DNA of 64,000 nt from Guadua angustifolia. Taxonomy: Eukaryota; Streptophyta; Magnoliopsida; Poales; Poaceae. This document shows, piece after piece, positions 47,165-56,508 of the stretch (within the stretch, counting starts at the first letter, position 1; each line of letters starts with the position of its first letter). The notes under the pieces were generated by a model. It worked only from the letters and a program-made list of their open reading frames with translations, was not told where the DNA came from and made no database searches. The stretch spans positions 72,916,525 to 72,980,524 of the forward strand of contig CM070500.1 of assembly GCA_036346375.1 (NCBI GenBank), read 5' to 3'. A program made the position numbers and the translations under genes.

Positions 47165-47666
47165 TCGCCTCACCTCACTTGCACGGTCCTCCGACGACCT
47201 CTCCCCTGTCGCCGAGCTCGCGGACACAATGAGGGCGTCTCCGATCTCTCCTTCTCCCGGATGGCCGCCTCCTCGCCTCTGCCTCCGACGACCGCACCAC
47301 CGCATCTGGGACCGAGCGCGCGGCGGCCCACCTCCTCAAGACGCTCTCCGGACACACCAACTTCAAGCGTTCTGCGTCTCCTTGACCACGGCAACGTGCT
47401 CGCCTCGGGCTCCTTCGACGAGACGGCGCGCGTGTGGAGGTCGGTCGGGCCGCTCACCTCCGCGTCTTGCCACCCTCGAGCCTGCCACGGCCAGAGACTT
47501 CGATCGCGACGGCGCCATCATCGTGTCGGGAGCTACGACGGGCTCTCGCGTCTCGACTCGCCACTTGTCATCACAGAGACCCTTATCGACGACGAAGCCC
47601 GCGTGTCCTTCGCTGTTCTCGCCCAACGGCAAGTTCGTGCTTGCCGCTACCCTTGATAGCACCCCG
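47165..47666 (+). pseudogene. WDR5: WDR5-like gene, second part of exon 1
   Basis: Continues the WD40 protein cut at 33723: GHNEGVSDLSFS, HGNVLASGSFDETARVW, DFDRDGAIIVSG and SPNGKFVLAATLDSTP, covering about WD40 repeats 2-5 in shifting frames. It ends at a GT donor (CCCCGGTGAGT, exon end 47666). WDR5 is normally about 320 residues with seven repeats; the C-terminal part is missing or degenerate. A possible decayed next exon (AAATTGCTGAAATGGTACACG) lies at 47990-48030. Captured, not functional. The reading-frame breaks include CCCGGATGG (47255), where a CTG-type site is expected. Confidence 0.75.
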
Positions 47667-48590
47667 GTGAGTTGTTCAAGGTTGCTTCTTTTCTTTATCC
47701 CATTGTAGTATTATTGTGTAGAGAACTTTCCATTAGCGGCATATCCGAAGTTGCGCCAGTCTGTTATGTGAGTGTTGGTTTGCGCTATGCTAAGTAGAGT
47801 TGGCAATTTTGTGATTGTGTTTGAGTTAGCGCTACTATGCTTGCTATGCTCGCATAACAAAGCACAAATAAGCATGTCGGTTTGTGTTTGAGTTGGCGGT
47901 TGTCTGTTTGTTGGCTACTAGAATAAGTTGGCTACTAGAATAAATAAGCATGTCGGTTTCTAATGTGTCTCTTGCAGATGTGCTAGCACTTCAAAGAAAA
48001 ATTGCTGAAATGGTACACGTGTTCGCTTTGGAATGGAGGCTCAGATTTACTGCTGGCTACATGTAAGCATTTGGCATATCTTCCATTGTATCTTCATATT
48101 ACATGTTTAAGTTTGCTTAATTGCCAATACTCTATGTGTGATTTTAATGTGTTTTATTTTACTCGGACCTACAAATTGCATAATGCTAATTGCTCGTAAA
48201 GAAAGGGAAAAACTATTGAATGTGTGTGTGTGTGGTTATTTTTTTCTTGAAGCGTACCTTTCTCTTTTGGTTCATTTATTGGGCTTGAAAATTGACACTG
48301 TAAATGGAGTAGCATCATATGCTATGGATTTGACTGGCTCATGTGTATTTGCAATTGGTCGCTTAATATATGGTTGGTGCATAAACATGGGACTTCTAGG
48401 CTGGTTCTTCTTGTATCAACCACCTTTAAAGGATTGTTTTGTGGGTCACTTGTGATGGAATTGGTATGTTGTGTAGAGACAAGAAGCATTGAAAACCAAT
48501 CCACGCTTGTTAGCGATCTTTATGTTACATCGATTTTGTTATATGCATCCGCACCATTGTTGGTATTTGAGTTATTTTTGTTGCTTGCAG
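47667..48590 (+). other. Helitron interior: WDR5 intron remnant and unassigned sequence
   Basis: Intron-like, T-rich sequence with a short duplication of AATAAGCATGTCGGTTT (near 47866 and 47943). Frames up to 105 codons at 48138-48628 are hydrophobic but show no family motif. Confidence 0.4.
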
Positions 48591-48956
48591 GATACTATGT
48601 CAATGTAAGTTTTGCAAGGAAAGAATAATGAGTCCGAGTGAGTGGGAGAGACATATCGGATCAAGCAAAAGAATTGGAAAATGAGTGTTAAAATCAAGAG
48701 CACTGGGGAGCCACTAATTACCTTGGTAAGCCTTCCTTCATCAAATTGAACGTTCACGGTCGAACATGATCTGTGGATGTTTATATACACCTACCTTTTT
48801 TTTATTAAAAGACATGAAAAATCGACACATGTTTATATACACCTACATATGCATGGTTCATTCTTTGTAATTATCTGCAGCTGGACAATATTCCTGGTGG
48901 AAATTTCAAGTCTTCTACCCCAAGTATTAATAAAGAAGAGCTGCTACAATTTCAAG
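48591..48956 (+). pseudogene. Captured exons of an SAND/ULT-like gene
   Basis: Two plus-strand exons with clean borders: 48591-48725 (after TTGCTTGCAG, before GTAAGCC) and 48881-48956 (after TTATCTGCAG, before GTAC). The first reads LCQCKFCKERIMSPSEWERH and then, after one frame slip, MSVKIKSTGEPLITL. The second reads LDNIPGGNFKSSTPSINKEE. The Cys cluster, EWERH followed by G and the SVKIK stretch, resembles SAND or ULTRAPETALA-type DNA-binding domains. I cannot name the parent gene. The frame slip is at CATATCGGATC, where CATACTGGATC would keep the frame. Only a fragment; no start or stop. Confidence 0.5.
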
Positions 48957-50797
48957 GTACTACAATAAAATTATCATTTGTAACAGGTATTACCTTTTTT
49001 AAGAATTCATTGTATAGTTTCTAAATCCCACAGGTGTATAGTTTCTAAATATCAACAAGATTGATTGTTCACAAAACTATCGCCAAAAATATTTGAAATA
49101 ACTTTCAAAGTGACCTTGATAAGCCACTAAAATGTCCCCGATCTGTTGGTACAATCAGAATATTGGTGAGGATGATGAAGGCTCAAGTGGCGATAATCTC
49201 TCCGTGTTATCTCGCCCATCGAGATACATAAACACCGTTGTTTCGACATTGAACAGTAACCCTTTCGGGCTCTTCACACATCATGTTGAGCTCATAGCAT
49301 GGATTGTCCAAAGTCTTACGTGGTGGACCAACAAGATTATTAAGCTATCATCATTATATAAACTTTTGTTTTGATTAACATTGCTCTAGGAGGATGGAAG
49401 AAAAGAACTGGTTTACGAATCATCGGGCAAGATAAACCCAATGAGCTTCATGATGTTGAATTAAAACCTCACCGAGAGCGATGAGTTTAAACAGTGTGGA
49501 TCTTATGAAAGATAATGCGGTTCTTACTAAAGATCCTACATTAGTTTAAACAGTGTGGATCTTACGAAACTTTCTATGCTGCTTTGTTGCAAATTCGCAA
49601 CTTGCATTAGGTGTCAGTTGTTTAGACATGGAAATGTTGTTCTTCCATGCATTTTTAAGTGCAAATGTTATGCAATGGTTAATTTCTGTGATGATATTGT
49701 GTACATGCATGCCCTTGTTTTATTCATGACATAATTAATGTATAGGACACTTGTTTTCATATTCCTAAAATATATGTTTCCTTCGTTCAAGACATCAATA
49801 TGTTGGATGTCTTATTCAAAATAAAAAACTGATGCTAAAGCGTGTCATGTTTCCTTGTTCCCCTAGATACTAACATTCATACTTATATGTTCAAAATTTT
49901 AGACTATTTGCTTGAACTGCATGTCACCATGGAAAAGGCATTCCATATGATAATTACTTATCTAAACACCTTTATAATTCACCAGTTAAAACTTTTTTAC
50001 ATCCACACAGTCATCTACACAGTCTTTTGCCTCCACAGAGAGTACTTTTCCTGTATCCACCCTAATATGTGCACCCAAAAAACCCTCTTCTTCAAAATCA
50101 AGCGCTAAGATGTGTCAATGGTTGAGTTTATATGATTCCGGTCGGTGGTGGTGCAGGGACAAGCTCTGCCACAGTGTGTCAATGGTGATGACGAACATGA
50201 GTTCTTTTATGTTTCTTTTTTACTGACAAGTTTGTTAATTAGATTAGGCAATTAGCCTTGCACTTTGTTTTTTGGAATCATTTGTGTGTAGAACTTCATG
50301 GGGGCATGTTGGAGATCCTACCGGAACCAGGAGATGTGGTGAATTCATCCATAGTTTAGCAATCAGTGCACTACCGCTTTCTTCATTCTTGAAATTAAGA
50401 TTACATTGCTACTAAAATTGAATGGGAGCTTAAAGAAGAATTAGATTTATAAAATCAAATTACGGTTAGCTACACTGTAATAACATTTAAATGGCCATGA
50501 TACATCTAATTCACACAAGGTGATATGTAGTTTGACACCCTCTAATTCGCACAAGGTGATCTGAATTTGAATTGCCAATCCAAGAGATTGATATAGAGTT
50601 CAAGCCATGCTTGTTATAGATGTAGTTCATTGTTCATGCTTGTCCAATCTTCTTAACTTTCTTGCTTTCTCGATACTCTTTGAGCATGCACACAGTGAAC
50701 CGAAAGGTACCCTGCTTACATTTACATCTCTTTGATAGCACTGCTAACATTTACATCTCTTATGTACTAATTTATGTTCTTTCTTTTTTTCAACCAG
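48957..50797 (+). other. Helitron interior; dispersed repeat at 49960-50112
   Basis: 49960-50112 repeats 33190-33340. AGTTTAAACAGTGTGGATCTTA occurs twice (near 49486 and 49542). A frame at 49132-49374 (DDEGSSGDNLSVLSRPSRY) may be another captured exon but is unrecognised. 50420-50795 shows nothing clear. Confidence 0.45.
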
Positions 50798-51205
50798 CTT
50801 GGTGGGATAAATTCATTGCTGCAAATTGAAACATCCTCGCTATTCCTCTTGTATCCAAAGTCCCAACTATAATTTTGGGAATGGATGTGTCCCATGGTTC
50901 ACCCGACGGTCGATATACCTTCCATTGTCATGCGGTAACTAATTGTTTTCCTCATTTTGTCTACTGTACCTGAAATTAAATGCCTTTAAAACTTATAATC
51001 CGATGAATTTTGATAGATAACTATTGTCCCTTGTTTTTTTAATTCGAATTGCTTAGGTTGTTAGTCCACTGCACAACCATATTAATTTATTTATAATTGT
51101 TGCAGGCATGCAAGTTTCTTGATGAAAATTGGTCTCCGAAGTTCACTCTGATTGTTGCACAGAAAAATCACCATACCAAATTTCTTAGCTCCTTTCACTC
51201 ATGTA
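50798..51205 (+). pseudogene. AGO4: Captured AGO4-clade Argonaute, PIWI exons
   Basis: Exon 50798-50934 (after CAACCAG) reads LGGINSLLQIETS, then in a shifted frame VSKVPTIILGMDVSHGSP. This is the start of the PIWI domain, with its first catalytic Asp in GMDVSHGSP. Exon 51106 to about 51205 reads CKFLDENWSPKFTLIVAQKN then HHTKFL, a later PIWI block. AGO4-type Argonautes load 24-nt siRNAs in RNA-directed DNA methylation (established). The frame breaks at CACCCGACGGTCGATATACC (50899-50918) coincide with places where AGO genes have CCTGGA and TCTGAT. Fragment only. Confidence 0.8.
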
Positions 51206-51401
51206 CGCATCTTGCTTAGCTCCTTTCACTGCAATCGAAGGGCTGAACAAATGAACAGGAACATTTCAAATAGTAAAAAAAAAATTTGTTCTTTTCCGAT
51301 CCCTATGCTGATGTTATTCACTTTTCTTTGACTTGACAGATGGAGTTCACTTGTATGCAGTAGGTGATCAGATATATTCAAATGTACTGTTTGTTTGTGC
51401 A

Positions 51402-51708
51402 AATGTGTCCACAATGATGATTGTGAAACCTGGCCCTATTATTGATTTTCTACTTTCCAACCAGAAGGTTGATCACCCAAACAAAATTGACTGGGCTAAG
51501 GTAAGTCGTATTCGTGTTGCTAATGAAAACAATAGTTCAAGAATGAAGGACAAAAACCATTGGACCAGGCTTTTAGATATCTATAATTACATCTTTGTTT
51601 AATTTTGTAGGCCAAGCGTGCATTGAAGAATTTAAGGATAAAAACAAGTCGAGCAAATACAGAGTACAAGGTCGTTGGTTTGAGTGAAAGGAATTGCTAT
51701 GAACAAAT
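51402..51708 (+). pseudogene. AGO4: Captured AGO4-clade Argonaute, linker/PAZ-side exons
   Basis: Exon about 51402-51500 reads VSTMMIVKPGPIIDFLLSNQ and KVDHPNKIDWAK before GTAAGTCG. Exon 51611-51708 reads ALKNLRIKTSRANTEYKVVG then LSERNCYEQM. This block lies N-terminal of PIWI in a normal AGO4, yet here it comes after the PIWI exons. The order is thus rearranged, or two separate captures are involved. Introns keep consensus borders. Confidence 0.8.
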
Positions 51709-51882
51709 GTGAGAGAGCATATTTACATTTGTTGTTTTAATGATGCTTATATTATCGTGTGCACTAAATGCTTGGCTTTGCAATTTGTATTCTTTGTTTT
51801 CTGCAATTTACTATTTCTTGAAGTACTTTTTGGGAATAATCATTTATCAAGTACTTGGTGATATCTAGATTCACGCTAAAAG

Positions 51883-51960
51883 CAAAAGAACTTTTCTGCG
51901 AGGTGTAATGTTAGGGATCTTGTCCGAGACCTTATCAAGTGTGGGGCATGAAGGAATTGT
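51883..51960 (+). pseudogene. AGO4: Captured AGO4-clade Argonaute, MID-side exon
   Basis: Reads FSARCNVRDLVRDLIKCG and then, after a slip, MKGI: the start of the MID region of AGO4-type proteins. It follows the PAZ-side exons in correct relative order. Exon borders are unclear. Confidence 0.6.
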
Positions 51961-52865
51961 AGGTTTTTCATTTCACCTAATGTTGCTCATTTCCACAAGT
52001 ACATTTTCACTTTGTTTTATAATCGCAAGCAATTATCTATTAGCTATGTTCCTGTTTGATCAAAAAATAGCAATTCTTTAGAAGTTTAATCTTGTTAGTA
52101 TGCTCGCTATGCCTCTGAATTTTTACTCAGCCTTTAAGCCTCTCCAATGTGAATTTAGAGATGGAGTAGGAGGGATGGTGATGCTTGCTGTGCTCTCGCT
52201 AATAATTTCGACTTGTGTAGTCTTGGATTCTAAATTTGTTCTTTATGCAGATTGCATTAGTAGTTTAGTGCATTGTGTGCTCAGTGTGTGTCTTAATTTT
52301 ACTCATTATCTGAATTTACCCAACAAGTTCATGTTGTGTGCTCGGTGCGTGATCCTACTCCTCTCTAACTAAGCATGAATAGGAATGGTTGCGCCTCGAG
52401 ATTTTAAGGGCTCAGAGCATCTCAGATTTTAGGGATGGCACGAAACCATTCTGCTTTCATGCCCCGAGATAATTTTCCTCGCTTGTTCTTCTGTTGTATC
52501 ACCGATGAAACCGAGTTGTCCTATTATACAAGTTGTTTCATTAAATATCATGTTTGTGCAATCTGAAACATATCATTCGCAACGAATGTTGAAATGTAAG
52601 CTACATGCGAAGTTGCGGATTAAAAGCCAAAAGGTAACAAGATTATTCGTTCTGAGAACATTGTCAAGATTCAACAATGAGGCATATGTTTCCTCAAATT
52701 TGTCAGATGCAATCGATTTCAGATGTTGTAATGTCAGATTGTTTTATTTTCGAACTTGGATGCATAGTGTTTAGCCGTATGCATATGATAACTGCTATTC
52801 TGTATGTCGATACTTTTCTCTTCATATTATCATTAATTCACATGATTTTGCTTTCAAAATTTCAG
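51961..52865 (+). other. Helitron interior between AGO4 and eIF(iso)4G pieces
   Basis: AT-rich, intron-like. Frames of about 90 codons at 52100-52372 and 52505-52774 show no motif. 52866 begins the eIF(iso)4G exon after TTTCAG. Confidence 0.4.
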
Positions 52866-53550
52866 GTTGGCCCCACTCCTGCTCTTATCAAGGCTGAGGT
52901 ACCTTGGTCAGCCCAAAGAGGCAATTTCTCGAAGAAAGATAGAGTCCTGAAAATAGTGAAAGGGTAGTATAATTATCATTTTTTGGTTTGGTTCTTTTTG
53001 AAGCGGTAGTTTGTTTTCTTGTTTACAAAGAAAATGTGTCCCAGTTCTTTTCTTGCCTTTTTCATGCTGTTTATTTGCTGTTGCTTGTGCAGTATATTAA
53101 ACAAATTGACGCCAGAGAAATTTGATCTACTCAAGGGCCAACTATTGGATGCTGGAATTACCACTGCTGATATTTTGAAAGTTCGATTATCTACAGCTAT
53201 CTGTTCCATATCTTTCTATTCTCTGACTATTTTCTTGTGATTCATCTATTCTCTGCTTTTGATACAGGATGTTACTTCTCTCATATTTGAGAAGGCTGTT
53301 TTTGAGCCCACCTTCCGTCCGATGTATGCTCAACTTTGTTCTCGATCTCAATGACAAGCTCCCATCATTCCTCCGTAAGAACCAGGTGCCCGTGGTAAAG
53401 AGATTACATTCAAACGTGTCTTTGTTGAACAATTGTTAGGAAGGCTTTGAAGGCACCGACACTTAAGGGCGAGATTGCAAAATTGATCGCCCGATCAAGA
53501 GATAGATGTAAGGACAAAGAAAGGGTTGTCAAACTTAGAATGCTTGGTAA
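52866..53550 (+). pseudogene. EIF(ISO)4G: Captured eIF(iso)4G, MIF4G exons
   Basis: Exon 52866-52963 reads VGPTPALIKAEVPWSAQRGN and SKKDRVLKIVKG. Exon 53093-53180 reads LNKLTPEKFDLLKGQLLDAG and ITTADILK. Exon 53268 to about 53550 reads TSLIFEKAVFEPTF, RPMYAQLC, and then frame-shifted pieces of the MIF4G domain (ITFKRV, VVKLRMLGN). FDLLKGQLLDAGIT is typical of the plant isoform, not of eIF4G. In the third exon, frame breaks at TCTCGATCTC (53339), GGGCGAGATTG (53467) and GATCGCCCGATCAAG (53485) all sit where conserved codons need CTG. The same gene was captured in the minus-strand Helitron. Confidence 0.85.
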
Positions 53551-54222
53551 TCTATACCCCTTTATAATTCACCAGTTGAATTTTTTCTACATCCACACAG
53601 TGTTTTGGCTCCACAGAGAGTTTCTACATCCACACATATTTTTCTGGTCTCTCTTGGGCCATTAAGGTCATTATCCCAGACATGGTCAGTTTATACTTTG
53701 TAACATATTTCCAATATCTGTGTTCTTTAGATATTTCACTTCACAAGCTAATCTTGCCTTCTTTGAGTAGGGACATCACCACTACATTTCCAAGCTTTGT
53801 CTTCCATTCTTAGGTTGATGATACCGAGATTCTTGAAGTTCTTCGAATTGAAACATCGAAGAAAAGCTCATGTGGTTTATTAAGGTTTTCGATATCGGAT
53901 TGTTGGATTGACAAACTGCGATTGCTCAAGGATGTTACATGTTGGATTTGAGAACTCAAATCTTTGTTGTTAATAACCTTGTTTCTTTCATTTGGAAGTC
54001 ATTAGTATGGACCATGGTCGAAAGCCTTTAAGCAAAGATGTAATCTCTGTCTCAATTTCCCATTTTCTCCTTTCCTCCATTTTTGTTTTTGGTGGTGAGC
54101 AATCAGATCCATTCTCTGAAACTTCGTCTTTTGTACAAAATGAAAAGTTCAAATTTTTACATCTTTTGCTGGGAATTTTTACAGATGACTTTGCCGTAGC
54201 GTTAGCACGGGTATTATGCTAG
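53551..54222 (+). other. 3' part of the plus-strand Helitron
   Basis: 53556-53620 is a third, partial copy of the 33190-33340 repeat. The end 54190-54222 carries the Helitron 3' signature and CTAG terminus. No further gene piece recognised. Confidence 0.55.
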
Positions 54223-55835
54223 TAGTGAATAGTTCTGCTACAACGAAGAACATGATTAGAAACATGACAATTAATGGATACCGCATGTGAACACAATTTC
54301 ATGAATGGAAAGAAAAATAAAACATACAACAGATTTACATGCACCCGATAGGTTATTTCAGAGGATCGATCGATGCATGAGCAAAGTTGACATACAAGAC
54401 ACAAAAAAAAGCGCATCTCAAGACTACAAAAGTGAGATCCTATCCACCTAGCTTAGATTTGCACTCAACTTCGCAAGCAAACCAGCCTTCACACTCATTT
54501 GCAAGCTCTTTGCCTCGTGGCCATCTTCCGAATCTGCAAACACACACGCAAAAAAAAAAATCAAATGTTGCACTTGCCTCTCAAACAAAACAAACATACA
54601 TGAAAAGTCTCGAGTCAATGTATAGAACACCCCCAAAATCACATAGCTACAAATTATAACAATAGAAACCGCGCCTCCAATCCTGCACATCACAAAATCA
54701 CCAGCCCCAATTCTAAGCGCTCACCACACAAGAGAATGTGAGGCATCGTAACCATATATAGCCATGTAGGTAAGGAATCCCCAAAAAAAGCGTGATGTCG
54801 CTTTTATCGGTGATCCGGCTTTCTCAGCGGCGGTGGATCTTGGACAACTTTTGGTTCTTCTCTGCATGCATGGACAACCTCTGGTTCTTCTTCTCTGCAT
54901 GCAAAGATCTCACTGCTGTTAGACGAAACCAAAGGGGGAAAAAAGGGTGCGAGGAGAACCCCGATGGATCACAAAGGCATACCGTATTTGAAAAGAAGTC
55001 GGATAAGTACCTCGATGGAGGTCGACTAGGTACCTCCATCGAGGCGTAAGGGTGGCGACTTGCGGGAGAGGAGGCGGAGACCTCACAAGACCGCCGTTCG
55101 TAGCCCTCAAACATCTCGGCCGACGGTTGCTCCTTGAATCGAATCGAATGCATAATCGATGCGAGTTTGAGGCGACGACGACGGAATGGGCGAGGCATAG
55201 GCGATGGCCTCGTCGCCGCCTCCATCACATGGGAGAAAGAGGAGCCGGCGAACCGCCTTAGGCAAGGGTTCGGCGATCTTCCCTCTCGAGAGATGAAGAG
55301 GACAGGGGCTAGATTGTATCGACTTGGGAAGAATCGGGAGGAGAACTATTTGTCACCTCAAGGGCTCCGCTAGTCCCGATTCCACGACGGAGGCCCGAAA
55401 TCCAGCAGACCGACGCAGACGTGGTGGGAGGCCCAGAATCCAAAGACGCCGTGAGCGACGCCGGGCGAGGCGGAGGAGGGCAGGCACGTGGAGCGAGTGC
55501 AGTGCGCCCACGTAGGCGAGGGCGACACACCGTGAGCACTCGAGGGACGGAGCAGCGGAGTGGAGCTCGAAGAACTGGAGCCACGATCGAGGCGGCACAG
55601 GCAAGAAGGCTCCCGAAGACGGATGTATGCGCGAAAACAAAACGCGGGAGAGGAAACTCACCGAAACACAGGGACGCGTCCGATCGGAAGGGCCGGCCGC
55701 AAGACCGATGCCGAGGGGAGGCACGCATGGAGGACGTGGACGGCTGGATCATGACCGACACAAGGATCGACGGATGCACAAATTCGGGTGACGTGGCCAC
55801 CCTGGTTGAGGCTGAAATCTCCCGGCTTTAATAGA
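54223..55835 (-). mobile_element. Minus-strand Helitron 5' portion with possible captured gene
   Basis: On the minus strand the sequence starts at 55835 with TCTATTAAAGCCGGGAG and then GGGTGGCCACGTCACCC, closely matching the 5' end at 32020. An A precedes it, as expected. No 3' end is found before 54222. The GC-rich interior (54900-55780) has overlapping open frames on both strands. A minus-strand exon-like stretch at about 54450-54535 follows TGTTTGCAG. I do not recognise the gene. Confidence 0.45.
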
Positions 55836-55874
55836 TTAGTTATTGTACATGTATTACAGATGGATAAGAACTTA

Positions 55875-56322
55875 TCTATGAAAGCAGAAGGAATTGGAAA
55901 GCAACCAGGCGTACCACGTGTCACCGTTTTTTTGCGAAAAGACCCTCTATAAATTTTAAAATTACGTTTAGGTCCTCTAACCGGTTATTTTGCAAAAAAA
56001 AAGACTCCGTAGTCTGTATATTCGCAGACGGGTCCTCCGCTGGGTAATTTTGAAAAAAATTACATCTAGGTCCTTCTATCGGTGATTTTGCAGAAAGGAC
56101 CCTATGGTTTCGTCTATTCGCGGACGGGTCCTCCAACGGTTGTTTTTTCAAATAAAAAAAGGCCCCCGTGGTAACCCAAATTCACCGTCGGCTTCTAGCC
56201 AGCCTATTTTTTTTTACAAAACCACCTAAAAAAGGAAATTACATTAAGATTCTCCTTCCTTTCTTTTTTCAAAAATAACCCAATGAATCAAATTTCACAC
56301 CAATCGACGTAGCGCGAGATAG
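55875..56322 (+). mobile_element. Short non-autonomous Helitron, 448 bp
   Basis: Starts TCTATGAAAGCAG after an A. It contains AAATTACGTTTAGGTCC repeats like those at 26250-26550, and ends CGACGTAGCGCGAGATAG before T, a worn form of the family 3' end (CTAG changed to ATAG). Confidence 0.6.
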
Positions 56323-56508
56323 TAATATTAAAGTTGCAGTATCTTTCGAATGGCGGGAATCTCACCACGCCGAACTACACCCAGCTCTTTTACATAAGCA
56401 TGTGCCATGTGGTGATACTGATAAGCTCCAGGGTCCCACTGCTCCCATCAAATGCTATTTTACCACGTCGACCTACACAAGTTTTTATACGGGAGCAGAC
56501 CTTGGAAG

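Larger units (their letters stand above)
26250..54222 (+). mobile_element. Plus-strand gene-capturing Helitron, interrupted (5' limit uncertain)
   Basis: The 3' end is clear: GCCGTAGCGTTAGCACGGG, then TATTATG and CTAG (54219-54222), followed by T. It matches the 3' end of the minus-strand Helitron at 26901. All captured exons from 33609 to 53550 are on the plus strand: WDR5-like, SAND/ULT-like, AGO4-clade and eIF(iso)4G. The best 5' end candidate is TCTATATAAAAGCC at 26250. Without the inserted minus-strand Helitron and the CACTA element, the body would be about 9.4 kb. No Rep/helicase found. The 5' assignment is inference. Confidence 0.55.

Noticed and set aside
55309..55831. Long overlapping open frames on both strands (163 and 136 codons)
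   Set aside because: GC-rich DNA opens all frames; Arg/Pro-rich, no motif, no signal peptide, no consistent splice pattern.
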